The notes: generated by a model from the sequence alone, not told the origin. 17,757 nucleotides of DNA from Lachnospiraceae bacterium UBA7481 (GCA_002478505.1 DLOP01000086.1:1543-19299), one strand, 5' to 3'; shown: positions 5,555 through 13,866, counted from the first letter of the stretch. Made by a program: numbers and translations.

Positions 5555-8296
5555 ATGGAAATGCAAATAGATATAAAAATAATGAAGCTTAATAAATGGA
5601 ATATACCGAAGAACTTTGATTTTTATGATTTAGGTAACGATCCTGTGATTTTGGGATATTTTGATGCACTTCAGGTGAAAGAAGTAGATATAAATGTGCA
5701 TTCTGTGAAATTACATCCATTTACTGAAGGCTATAATAAGCTTGAAGAATGGAAAGGGGAAGAAAAGAATAATATAGTTGATTTGAGTTCCCAAGAACAA
5801 ATATTATTCATAGATATATGTGAGGAAAGTCAAGCTGATGGTACAGCATTTACTGAGAATGAAGTACGGGGATTCTGGAATGGCGGAAGTTCTGAATGTC
5901 CTTATATCTTTTTATCCATGATACATATTAATTGTAGCGGTAATCTTAAAAAAGCATTGGGGAAGATTAAAAAAGTATTTGAGAAAAATTATTTAAGTTA
6001 CATTTCATTTGACTATTGCGATATAGTTTTGGTTGCACGCAATATGCAGATTCAGAAGTTTATGGAAAAAATAAAAAAATTATTCGAGATAGATAATGAA
6101 GAGAAAACAGTGTTTTTTGACAGTTTTTCCATGGTATGTTTCCAACCTTCATATGCTCGTGATGAATTATGGAAGCAACAGCCAAAGAACACTGTTTCAG
6201 GAAGCACAGAGGTTGAAAAACCATTTCATGCAACGATAAATTTAAGCATAAGAGATCATAAAGAATTCAATACATGGTATGAGGAAGTAAGTAAAACAAT
6301 AGGTGGTAAGCTGAGACATTATAATTTATTTGGACGACATGATGTTTCTATTACTAATGACCAGGCAGATACAAAATGGCTTATGCAAGTAATGACAGCA
6401 TTACATAAAAAAGACAATCAGAAGATATTCTGGACGTTTGAAACCTATATTAAAATAGAAGATGATTGTCAAATTAATTTGTCCTCGGATACAGCCCCAA
6501 ATTTGTATATGGTTTATGATATTGTTAGGAAAAGTCTGCAAGATGAAATAGTGAAATTGAAGGCTGTTATTGACAAATCCAAAATTTGTGATAAGGATAG
6601 ATTCATTATGCCTGTGTATGAAGTGAGAGATTGCATATGCAGTATTGTAAAAAATGGATTTGCAGAAGAATTCATATGTTGTATTTATGAGTCCTTTTTG
6701 CATTTTGTATCATATATGAAGGCAGAAATCGAGAAAATAGATGAAGATTCAAAAATGCCTGATTTACAAGAATGGAAAATAGCTAAAGGATATGATAAGT
6801 ATTTTGCGGCATTGAATACTTTGGTTAACAGTACCATGCACACTGAAAAGCAGTTTGTACAGACGACAGGGTTTAATGCGGTATTTTATTCTGTGCCTCC
6901 TAAAATCATGGCATTTTATAATGCTTATATTTATCGGATTAAACAGCTTTTAAAAGACAATGATTGTTCAGAGCAATATAGCTTTCTAATTTATCCAAGT
7001 TTTTCGTCAACAATATCTGTAGAAAGGATTTCATTAGACGAAATACCTCCATGTGATAGAATACTGACTGTTACAATTAACGAAAAATCTCTGTATGATA
7101 TAGAATCTGTCATGTATCAAATGGTGCATGAATTAGGGCACTATGTGGGAAATGAGCTGAGATGTAGAAATGTTCGCTATGAAAAAATAAAAGAAACACT
7201 ATTAAGATTTCTTATATCCAATTGTGGAATCGAGAAAGAGGCATATCCGCCGTTACGCCAGTACATTGATGCAAATTTAGCATATTTTGAAAAGGAAAAT
7301 ACTGGACAAGAGACGAATTGCGTTTCTCAATTATACAAATATGAGTACTTGGAATATATTTCAGATGTAGGACAACAGTTACTTCAACTGATGGAAGATA
7401 TAGAAAATATGCGAAAGCATATGGATATTTTTGCGGAGTACTATATGAAAAAAGCCGGTGAAAAGGATGATTTTGAAGATGAGTTGTTGACAAAGTGCGG
7501 AGTTGAAAAAAAGCAACAAAAAGCATATGTTAAGAATTATGTCGAACAATATAGTACTACAAAATGTTTTGATTTTACAATGAAAATACAGAAATACTAT
7601 GAACATACTGAAGACTTAGAACGATATATAGAATTGGCAAAGTCCGTTTACAGTGAATGTTATGCTGATTTGCAGATGATTCTTATTCTGGCGATGAATG
7701 CGGAAGATTATTTAAATACGTTCTTAATAAATCAAAATATACCGTTGGAGAAAATGCTATATTATTACAAAGATATGATCCGTATCAGCACGGTTTTCAG
7801 GGTGATGATAGACTGCAATATATGGAGTATGCCGGGTGAAAATGATAATAAGGGATATAGAACAATTTATAAATTCATAGATAAATATAACGTCAGTATA
7901 AGAACGAATACAGAAAAAAGCAGGCAGGCTGAATCTGTAAAAAAAGTAAAAAAAATACATCAAAAAGTAAAAAAATTTGATTTTACTGGCGGTATAGAGT
8001 TGAGAGAAAAATTGAGTGATGAATATGCTGAATCCATTGATGTTGAGAATTTGAAATCAAAAATGAGATATTCAGTAGATATATCTTTGGGGCTGTATGA
8101 ATACCTTCTGGAAGTATTGGAAAAGTCTTTGACGGAGTATTCAGAGGAATCTAAACTTGAAGAAATCTTGCAGACAAGGAAATTGATAAAAACAGTATTG
8201 GAGTTCAGAGATACAACAGAAGTATTTAGCTGTATTGAAAATGAATTGGAATATTATAAGTGTAATGGATTAAACTTGAAAGAGGATAAAGTATAG
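5555..8296 (+). CDS. Large HExxH (zincin-like) putative metallopeptidase, 913 residues
   Basis: I do not recognise the full protein. A zincin signature HELGHY stands at residues 525-530 (H525, E526, H529), preceded by an amphipathic helix, MVHELGHYVGNELR. About 170 residues later ECYAD at 701-705 fits the ExxAD pattern that supplies the third zinc ligand in gluzincins, with E701 the likely ligand. Both identities are pattern-based. The first ~320 residues look like repeated alpha/beta units: PYIFLSMIHINCSG with SFDYCDIVLVARN (about 118-165), then FHATINLSIRDHKEF with LFGRHDVSITN (about 226-275). This suggests two ferredoxin-like repeats that could bind a ligand. Residues 780-900 are Lys/Glu-rich and helical. 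No signal peptide or membrane helix is visible, so it should be cytoplasmic. GGAGG lies only 4 nt before the ATG at 5555; the ATG at 5561 has better spacing. A+T-rich like the DisA_N gene. Confidence 0.75.
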   Translation: MEMQIDIKIMKLNKWNIPKNFDFYDLGNDPVILGYFDALQVKEVDINVHSVKLHPFTEGYNKLEEWKGEEKNNIVDLSSQEQILFIDICEESQADGTAFTENEVRGFWNGGSSECPYIFLSMIHINCSGNLKKALGKIKKVFEKNYLSYISFDYCDIVLVARNMQIQKFMEKIKKLFEIDNEEKTVFFDSFSMVCFQPSYARDELWKQQPKNTVSGSTEVEKPFHATINLSIRDHKEFNTWYEEVSKTIGGKLRHYNLFGRHDVSITNDQADTKWLMQVMTALHKKDNQKIFWTFETYIKIEDDCQINLSSDTAPNLYMVYDIVRKSLQDEIVKLKAVIDKSKICDKDRFIMPVYEVRDCICSIVKNGFAEEFICCIYESFLHFVSYMKAEIEKIDEDSKMPDLQEWKIAKGYDKYFAALNTLVNSTMHTEKQFVQTTGFNAVFYSVPPKIMAFYNAYIYRIKQLLKDNDCSEQYSFLIYPSFSSTISVERISLDEIPPCDRILTVTINEKSLYDIESVMYQMVHELGHYVGNELRCRNVRYEKIKETLLRFLISNCGIEKEAYPPLRQYIDANLAYFEKENTGQETNCVSQLYKYEYLEYISDVGQQLLQLMEDIENMRKHMDIFAEYYMKKAGEKDDFEDELLTKCGVEKKQQKAYVKNYVEQYSTTKCFDFTMKIQKYYEHTEDLERYIELAKSVYSECYADLQMILILAMNAEDYLNTFLINQNIPLEKMLYYYKDMIRISTVFRVMIDCNIWSMPGENDNKGYRTIYKFIDKYNVSIRTNTEKSRQAESVKKVKKIHQKVKKFDFTGGIELREKLSDEYAESIDVENLKSKMRYSVDISLGLYEYLLEVLEKSLTEYSEESKLEEILQTRKLIKTVLEFRDTTEVFSCIENELEYYKCNGLNLKEDKV

Positions 8297-8329
8297 AGAC
8301 ATATTTCTAGAAATAGGGAGATGGTTGCT

Positions 8330-8437
8330 ATGACAATGACAAAGGTAGAAATTGATATACCAGAGGAAATTGTACCATATACAGTACTAGAGGATAAGGA
8401 AGCGCAGATATTTGGTAGTAATAAAAAATTAAAATGA
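8330..8437 (+). CDS. Short ORF, 35 residues, possibly a truncated antitoxin-like gene
   Basis: GGGAG lies about 11 nt before the ATG, which comes 33 nt after the HExxH gene, so it may share that transcript. The product starts MTMTKVEIDIPEEIVPYTV and ends in FGSNKKLK. The VEIDIPEEIVPY start resembles N-termini of UPF0175-type small DNA-binding (antitoxin-like) proteins, whose helix-turn-helix part would be missing here. It may be a gene remnant or a real small protein. The downstream 48 nt to the trmL stop hold no further coding signal. Confidence 0.4.
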   Translation: MTMTKVEIDIPEEIVPYTVLEDKEAQIFGSNKKLK

Positions 8438-8485
8438 AAGTAAGGCAGTTGGAACTGTTACAGAAACCGTTTGGTGTTGTCTATA

Positions 8486-8998
8486 TTATGAAAGTATTTC
8501 ATTGGCACCCTTCCACTGCAGCCTATGCAGTTCCCCTTCCTTCTGGAAATCAACAAAGTGATTCTGCCGGAGGGCTTCATAAAGAACGATACTGACCGCG
8601 TTGGATAGATTTAGCGAACGTATCTCGCCAAGCATCGGGATACGGATGCAGTTTTCTTCGTTTTCCACGAGGAGCTCTTCGGGGATACCGGCGCTTTCCT
8701 TTCCAAACATGATAAAATCATCCGTGCCAAAAGAAACATCCGCATAAGTTTTGTGCGCCTTTGTGGTTGCCATGTAGATCTTGGCATGGGGATTTTTGGA
8801 AAGAAAATCCTCATAATCAGAGTAACATTCATAATTCAGGTGTTCCCAGTAATCCAGACCGGCGCGTTTCAGTTCTTTTTCTCCGATCTTAAATCCAAGG
8901 GGTTCGATCAGGTGCAGCTTCGTCCCTGTTGCAACGCAGGTTCGTCCGATATTTCCTGTATTTGCCGGAATCTCCGGTTCGTGAAGTACAATATTCAT
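8486..8998 (-). CDS. trmL: tRNA (cytidine(34)-2'-O)-methyltransferase TrmL
   Basis: TrmL is a SPOUT-class enzyme that uses S-adenosylmethionine to 2'-O-methylate the wobble base of certain leucine tRNAs. The family's start, NIVLHEPEIPANTGNIGRTC, is at residues 2-21. The knot motifs follow: MFGKESAGIPEELL, then IRIPMLGEIRSLNLSNAVSIVLYEALRQ read as two adjoining pieces that bind the cofactor. At 170 residues it is slightly longer than usual because of a C-terminal tail, LQWKGANEILS. I chose the ATG at 8998 because homologues begin at this point and GGAG lies 7 nt upstream; a TTG at 9025 would add nine residues coded by a tandem duplication. It is last in the minus-strand cluster, 42 nt after the histidine kinase gene, and probably shares its transcript. 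Confidence 0.92.
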   Translation of the reverse strand: MNIVLHEPEIPANTGNIGRTCVATGTKLHLIEPLGFKIGEKELKRAGLDYWEHLNYECYSDYEDFLSKNPHAKIYMATTKAHKTYADVSFGTDDFIMFGKESAGIPEELLVENEENCIRIPMLGEIRSLNLSNAVSIVLYEALRQNHFVDFQKEGELHRLQWKGANEILS

Positions 8999-9034
8999 AA
9001 GTAATCTCCGTTTCGTGAAGCACAATATTGATAG
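8969..9034. repeat. Imperfect 34-bp-period tandem duplication across the trmL start
   Basis: Bases 8969-9000 and 9003-9034 match at 28 of 32 positions (core tctccg..ttcgtgaag..acaatatt). The inner copy encodes the first residues of TrmL (MNIVLHEPE). The outer copy lies in the leader, has ATC in place of the ATG, and supplies the GGAG that serves as ribosome site. Confidence 0.85.
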
Positions 9035-9040
9035 GTCATT

Positions 9041-10477
9041 TTAAATTTCATTATCTTCCGTTTCTATCTCCGCCGAGATCGGCAGGGAAAAGATAAATTC
9101 CGTTCCGACGCCTTCCGTGCTGATCACGTTGATATTCTCCCCATGGGCGCGGATGATCTCACGGGTAATGGAAAGTCCCAGACCTGTTCCCTTTTTATCC
9201 TTTCCACGGGAAATATCAGTTTTATAAAAGCGGTCCCAGACAAGATGGATACTGTCCTTGGGGATACCGATGCCGCTGTCCTTGACGGAAACAAATATTT
9301 TATTGTGTTTTTCCGTTGTTTCTATCTTGATGAGAGATTTCCTATGGCTGAATTTGATCGCGTTATCCAGCAGATTGTAGATTACCTGTTGTACTTTGGT
9401 CAGATCCGCATAGACGAAAAATTGTTCTCCGGTCAGAGTCAGTTCAATGCCTATATTTTTCTCGCGGCATTTTCCCTCAAAAGTAGATACGGTCCGCCGG
9501 ATCACGCCATTGATATCGAAATTTGTTTTCTCCAAAATCATTCCCTGAGTATTTAAATTATTCAGCGTCAGTAAACTATTGGTCAGCTTGATCAGACGGT
9601 CGGATTCATTAATGACGATATCAATATATTTTGGATACATTTCCACGGGGATCGTGCCATCCTGCATAGCTTCCAGATAGCCTTTGATAGAGGTCAGGGG
9701 AGAGCGGAAATCATGGGACACATTGGCTACGATATGTTTCTGGTTATCTTCTCCTCTGGCCAGTTCGGAAGCCATATAGGACAGGGAGGCGGCAAGATAT
9801 CCGATCTCATCTTCGCTTTCCACCTGTATCTCATAGTGAAGGTTGCCGCTTGCATACTGCTCTGTTGCGGTAATGATTTTCCGCAGGGGAATATATACCA
9901 TCTCCGAAAAAAAGATCAGGATGATCAGGGAAAGGAGCAGGATCACGCCCAACATCAGATAATCAATATTTAGAAAATTGTTGCTTTCGTTTTGAAGTAA
10001 GGACGTGTCATAATGAATAATAATATAACCGTGTACCATATATCCGGAGGTGATGGGGACGGATACGGTAAGCTGTTCTTGTTCAAAGCAGCCATAGAAA
10101 TTGCCCAGCGAATAATAAGATCCGGACGTGGCGGTTGGGTCAAAGCCCTCGATCACAGCCGGTGAATCAATATTAATGGGAGTGGAAGAATCCAAAACAA
10201 CAATGCCCGAAGGATTGATGATCCAGATCGTTGTATTGTTCATCTGCGCAAGCAGATCGATTTGTTCTTTTGCCGTAACAAGTGAGGTCTGGTTCTGGTA
10301 TAGATCAATGCCATAATTTTCCGCAATGATTGCGGCGGTTTGATAAAGTTCGCCTGCCTTGCGTTTTAAACACTGATCTACCACCATTTCCTGCATAAAG
10401 GTGGTAACCACCACAAAGCCGAAAAAGGCAAAGATAAGATATGCAATTATTAACTTAAAATATAACGTTTTCCGCAT
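9041..10477 (-). CDS. Two-component sensor histidine kinase (HAMP-HisKA-HATPase)
   Basis: This is a membrane kinase that autophosphorylates on His and passes the phosphate to the neighbouring regulator. Order of parts in 478 residues: membrane helix 8-28; extracytoplasmic sensor about 30-170; second helix 172-196; HAMP linker about 196-245 with a TATEQYASGNLHYEI stretch; HisKA with phosphoacceptor H255 in NVSHDFRSPL; HATPase with N box NLLDNAIKFS near 368, G1 box DSGIGI (400-405), F box DRFYKT and G2 box GTGLGL (430-435). All catalytic motifs are intact. The extracellular part looks like a single-Cache/PAS-like fold (INPSGIVVLDSS is a typical strand-turn), so a small-molecule or envelope signal is likely but unknown. 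It starts 21 nt after the response regulator, indicating co-transcription and functional pairing. Confidence 0.93.
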   Translation of the reverse strand: MRKTLYFKLIIAYLIFAFFGFVVVTTFMQEMVVDQCLKRKAGELYQTAAIIAENYGIDLYQNQTSLVTAKEQIDLLAQMNNTTIWIINPSGIVVLDSSTPINIDSPAVIEGFDPTATSGSYYSLGNFYGCFEQEQLTVSVPITSGYMVHGYIIIHYDTSLLQNESNNFLNIDYLMLGVILLLSLIILIFFSEMVYIPLRKIITATEQYASGNLHYEIQVESEDEIGYLAASLSYMASELARGEDNQKHIVANVSHDFRSPLTSIKGYLEAMQDGTIPVEMYPKYIDIVINESDRLIKLTNSLLTLNNLNTQGMILEKTNFDINGVIRRTVSTFEGKCREKNIGIELTLTGEQFFVYADLTKVQQVIYNLLDNAIKFSHRKSLIKIETTEKHNKIFVSVKDSGIGIPKDSIHLVWDRFYKTDISRGKDKKGTGLGLSITREIIRAHGENINVISTEGVGTEFIFSLPISAEIETEDNEI

Positions 10478-10498
10478 AGTGGCTGTCGTAGATCCCTT

Positions 10499-11206
10499 TT
10501 ATGTCAAAGTTTCAAATTTATAACCGATCCCCCAGATCGTCGTGATCTTCCAGGCATTGTGGTCCTTGATCTTTTCCCTTAACCGTTTGATATGTACATC
10601 AACCGTACGTGTATCACCGGCATACTCATATCCCCAGATCTGGTCCAGGAGCTGCTCTCTGGTAAATACATGGTTCGGGGAAGCTGCGAGAAAATATAAG
10701 AGTTCCAGTTCCTTTGGCGGCATTTCAACCTTGTGGTTCATATAGACTACAGTATAATTGGTCCGGTTAATGGTAAGATCCGGATACTGTACTTCCTGCG
10801 AATCGGAAGGTGGCTGTGCTGCAGGCGCGGCAGACGATTTATAACGCCTAAGGACTGCCTTGACTCTTGCAACCAGTTCCTTGGAATCAAAAGGTTTTTC
10901 CATATAGTCATCCGCTCCCAGTTCCAGTCCGAGCACCTTGTCAAATACTTCCCCTTTGGCGGAAAGCATGATGATGGGGATGGAGGATTTCGCGCGGACT
11001 TCGCGGCAGACCTGATATCCGTCGATGCCCGGCAGCATCAGATCTAACAAAATGATGTTAGGGTCAAAAGAAGTCACGGCTGCCAGCGCGGATTCTCCGT
11101 CTCCGACAATCTTTGTTTCAAAACATTCTTTGGTCAGATACAGGCTGATCAGCTCTGCGATATTGGCATCGTCGTCTACAATTAATATTTTTTGTTTTGT
11201 GCTCAC
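10499..11206 (-). CDS. OmpR/PhoB-family response regulator
   Basis: DNA-binding partner of the adjacent kinase. The 235-residue product has a receiver domain with acidic pocket D11-D12-D13, phosphoacceptor D55 in LLDLMLPGIDGYQV, the SAKGE switch region near 82, and K104 in EKPF. A winged-helix output domain fills about 130-235, with PPKELELLYFLA, RTVDVHIKRLREKI as recognition helix and IWGIGYKFE in the wing. The GTG at 11206 is chosen as start because ACGGAGG lies 7 nt upstream and VSTKQKILIVDDD is the normal receiver beginning; a longer frame from 11275 would overlap mutS2 and add a non-homologous extension. Separated by 46 nt from mutS2 upstream. Confidence 0.93.
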   Translation of the reverse strand: MSTKQKILIVDDDANIAELISLYLTKECFETKIVGDGESALAAVTSFDPNIILLDLMLPGIDGYQVCREVRAKSSIPIIMLSAKGEVFDKVLGLELGADDYMEKPFDSKELVARVKAVLRRYKSSAAPAAQPPSDSQEVQYPDLTINRTNYTVVYMNHKVEMPPKELELLYFLAASPNHVFTREQLLDQIWGYEYAGDTRTVDVHIKRLREKIKDHNAWKITTIWGIGYKFETLT

Positions 11207-11252
11207 TCGGGTTCCTCCGTATTTATTGTCATTTTTTGGTATTTGTGCCCGC

Positions 11253-13676
11253 TTAAAATTCCACGACCGTAACACCCGCGTCTCCCTCGCCCGGTTGCGC
11301 GAGATGATACGTTCTGATATAAGGGCAGCCGTTTAGATAGTTATGGATGCCCTTTCGCAAAGCTCCGGTGCCTTTGCCATGGATGATGCGGATGCTTGGC
11401 AGGTGGCAGAGATAGGCATCATCAATATGTTTGTCAATTCTCGCAACTGCTTCATCTACAGTCATGCCGATGACATTGATCTCCGCTGACATATTGGAGA
11501 CCTTGGAAATATCCATCCTGCTATTTCCGGAAGATTGATTGGAATAGCTTTGCGGATGATATCTGGAAGCTTTGCCGGATCCCTTAGAGGAAGCCTGTTT
11601 GGCCGGTTCTTCAGGATCGGCTTTTAAAAGGTCGGATATATGCACCTTAGAGGTGATGATTCCGCATTGAATGCTTACATATCCGCGGCTGTCCGGACGG
11701 ACGGCAATGGTTCCTGTCAGGTTCATGGATTTGATTTTAACAGGAGTTCCGGGAAGCGCCTCTTTTTCGTCAAGCGGCTGTCCCGATGCCTTTGTCTGCT
11801 CTTTGACTGCCAGAGAGGCGTCCTTTTCTGCTATTTTTTGGCGGACATTCTGTCGTTTTTTCTCCATCGTCTGGATCTTCATCTGACCGCCCTGCTTCTG
11901 GAAGGCGCGGATCGTCTCGTCTGCAATCTCCTTTGCCTCTTTCAGGATATCCCGCGCTTCCTCCTGCGCTTCCCGTAAGATCCTGTCCCGCTGGTCTTCC
12001 AGTTTTTCCTGCTTTGCTTCTATCACAGATTTTAGGTCTTCAATTTCTTTTTTATAGGATGCGATTTCTTCCTGTTCCTTTTCGATCCGGATCCGCTGTG
12101 CCTCTAAGTCTGAGATCACATTTTCAAAACTTTCTTCTTCCTTGCTGATATGCTGTTTCGCGTCCTCGATGATAAGATCCGGCAGACCTAATTTTTTGGA
12201 AATAGCAAACGCATTGCTCTTGCCGGGGATTCCGATCAACAGCCGGTAGGTAGGGCGCAGGGATTCCACATCAAATTCACAGCTGGCGTTTTCTACAAAA
12301 TCCGTGGAAAGCGCATATATTTTCAGTTCGCTGTAATGAGTCGTTGCCATGGAGCGGACGCCTCTGTCATGCAGATGGTTCAGGATAGAGATCGCAAGCG
12401 CGGCGCCTTCCGTGGGATCGGTGCCGGCTCCGAGTTCATCAAAAAGACACAGACAGGAATCGTCGGCCCGTTTCAGAATATCAACGATATTTGTCATATG
12501 GGAGGAAAAGGTACTGAGACTCTGCTCGATACTCTGTTCATCTCCGATATCGGCGTACACTTCCTTAAAGATAGATAGCATCGACCGGTCCAGCGCCGGG
12601 ATATGAAGCCCCGACTGCCCCATCAGGGTCAAAAGCCCTACGGTCTTTAATGTGACGGTCTTACCGCCGGTATTGGGACCGGTGATGACCAGCAGGTCAA
12701 AATCCTCTCCCAGGCGTACATCGATGGGGACTGCTTTGGAAGCGTCCAGCAGGGGATGCCTTGCCTGACGGAGTTTGATGATGTGGTCGTCATTAAATAT
12801 GGGGCGTGTAGCGTTTGTTTTCATGGCATAGGCTGCTTTGGCGAAAATAAAATCCAGCAGGGTCAGTGTCTTCTGATCTTCTGCGATCTCATCAGCATAA
12901 CCGGCGCACATACCGCTGAGGGAAGCAAGGATGCGTTCGATCTCTTCCTGTTCCCTGATCTCCAATTCGCGCAGTTGGTTGTTCAGATTGACGACTGCGG
13001 AGGGTTCAATAAATAGCGTGGAGCCGGTGGACGACTGGTCATGGATCATGCCGGGCACCTGATTTTTATACTCTGTCTTAACAGGCAGACAGTAACGGTT
13101 ATTCCGCATGGTAACCACAGCATCCTGCAGATAGGTGCGGTATGTGGAGTTTACCATGGAATTTAACTGGGTATGGATCCGTCCGCTGATAACACCATAG
13201 GATTTGCGGATGGAAGCAAGCTCGCTGCTGGCGCTGCTGCTGATCTCATCTTCGGAGATGATGCAGCGGAAGATCTCTTTGGAAAGAGACGGGATCGGAT
13301 CCAGTCTTAAAAAGTAATCTTCCAGAACGTCGGAGGGCGTATCAGTCCGGTCCTTAGTGCCATACTCCCTGATGTTGCCGCTGCACTCCAAAATCCGCGC
13401 GATCACCAGCAGTTCCGCGGCAGACAATGTTCTTCCTACCTTCAGATCCTTGATGATCCCACGGATGTCTTTATTGGCGTCAAAAGATAAACGGTCATTT
13501 ACAAAAAGCCGTTTCAATGCAGCTTCCGTTTCGGACTGCGCATGTTCGACCCATTCCGGATTGGAGGAGGGACGAAGTCTGCCGCACATGTTTTTGGCAG
13601 GTTCGCTTCCGGCGTATCCTGCAAGCGCGTCGGTGATTTTTTCAAATTCCAGAATACGTAATACTTTTTCATTCAT
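11253..13676 (-). CDS. mutS2: MutS2 (endonuclease/ATPase, ribosome-rescue and recombination factor)
   Basis: MutS2 lacks the mismatch-reading domains of MutS. It is known for suppressing recombination and, in Bacillus subtilis, for acting on collided ribosomes. This 807-residue copy is full length. It has core/lever helices (about 1-300), an ATPase with Walker A GPNTGGKT at 333-340, Walker B CLCLFDELGAGTDPTEGAA, and the H-loop ATTHYSELK. A long Glu/Lys coiled-coil clamp follows (about 510-620), then a KOW-like segment (PGTPVKIKSMNLTG) and a C-terminal Smr nuclease domain with HGKGTGALRKG near 770. The start matches the family N-terminus (MNEKVLRILEFEKI), yet no Shine-Dalgarno is visible; TATAAT ends 7 bases before the ATG. 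It heads the cluster continuing into the two-component genes and trmL. Confidence 0.95.
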   Translation of the reverse strand: MNEKVLRILEFEKITDALAGYAGSEPAKNMCGRLRPSSNPEWVEHAQSETEAALKRLFVNDRLSFDANKDIRGIIKDLKVGRTLSAAELLVIARILECSGNIREYGTKDRTDTPSDVLEDYFLRLDPIPSLSKEIFRCIISEDEISSSASSELASIRKSYGVISGRIHTQLNSMVNSTYRTYLQDAVVTMRNNRYCLPVKTEYKNQVPGMIHDQSSTGSTLFIEPSAVVNLNNQLRELEIREQEEIERILASLSGMCAGYADEIAEDQKTLTLLDFIFAKAAYAMKTNATRPIFNDDHIIKLRQARHPLLDASKAVPIDVRLGEDFDLLVITGPNTGGKTVTLKTVGLLTLMGQSGLHIPALDRSMLSIFKEVYADIGDEQSIEQSLSTFSSHMTNIVDILKRADDSCLCLFDELGAGTDPTEGAALAISILNHLHDRGVRSMATTHYSELKIYALSTDFVENASCEFDVESLRPTYRLLIGIPGKSNAFAISKKLGLPDLIIEDAKQHISKEEESFENVISDLEAQRIRIEKEQEEIASYKKEIEDLKSVIEAKQEKLEDQRDRILREAQEEARDILKEAKEIADETIRAFQKQGGQMKIQTMEKKRQNVRQKIAEKDASLAVKEQTKASGQPLDEKEALPGTPVKIKSMNLTGTIAVRPDSRGYVSIQCGIITSKVHISDLLKADPEEPAKQASSKGSGKASRYHPQSYSNQSSGNSRMDISKVSNMSAEINVIGMTVDEAVARIDKHIDDAYLCHLPSIRIIHGKGTGALRKGIHNYLNGCPYIRTYHLAQPGEGDAGVTVVEF

Positions 13677-13682
13677 AATCCG

Positions 13683-13712
13683 ATTATAACATATTACAGC
13701 CTATGACCGCAA
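13683..13712 (-). promoter_or_regulatory. mutS2 promoter predicting a leaderless transcript
   Basis: On the minus strand TTGCGG (13712-13707), an 18-nt spacer and perfect TATAAT (13688-13683) are followed by six bases, CGGATT, and then the mutS2 ATG at 13676. The standard distance from the -10 box puts the first transcribed base on the A of ATG. No ribosome site is visible between the box and the ATG. Confidence 0.55.
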
Positions 13713-13719
13713 TCAAACG

Positions 13720-13757
13720 AAAAACAAAATGTGATTGGAAAAACAAAATGTGATTGG
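13720..13757 (+). repeat. Perfect 19-bp tandem repeat, two copies
   Basis: AAAAACAAAATGTGATTGG occurs at 13720-13738 and again, directly adjoining, at 13739-13757. It lies 8 bp beyond the mutS2 -35 box and about 50 bp before the antitoxin operator. Recent slippage duplication or paired binding sites are both possible. Confidence 0.85.
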
Positions 13758-13807
13758 AAAGTTATTCAAAGTGGGTGTCGTCGTATGGATGTCAAAATTA
13801 TGAAAGA

Positions 13808-13839
13808 TATTGTATTTTCATTGCAGATAGCATACAATA
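13808..13839 (+). promoter_or_regulatory. Antitoxin promoter with embedded palindromic operator
   Basis: TTGTAT (13810-13815), a 17-nt spacer and TACAAT (13833-13838) form the promoter. The same bases make an 8-bp inverted repeat, TATTGTAT (13808-13815) and ATACAATA (13832-13839), with arms lying over the -35 and -10 boxes. This is the expected layout for self-repression by a ribbon-helix-helix antitoxin binding as paired dimers. Confidence 0.7.
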
Positions 13840-13866
13840 ATATTATAAAATTAATGGAGGTACAAT

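Noticed and set aside
3513..8437. Classical CBASS, Pycsar or Thoeris system
   Set aside because: No CD-NTase, cyclase of the adenylate type, TIR, or Cap effector motif was seen; the synthase-like domain is of the DisA_N type.
8446..8457. CAGTT-GG-AACTG hairpin as terminator between the island and trmL
   Set aside because: Only 5 bp of stem with a 2-nt loop and no U-tract on either strand.
9005..9025. TTG start at 9025 for trmL
   Set aside because: The added residues come from the duplicated leader copy; the family N-terminus begins at the ATG at 8998.
11207..11275. Longer N-terminus of the response regulator from 11275
   Set aside because: It overlaps the mutS2 end, adds a non-receiver extension, and the GTG at 11206 has a GGAGG site at correct spacing.
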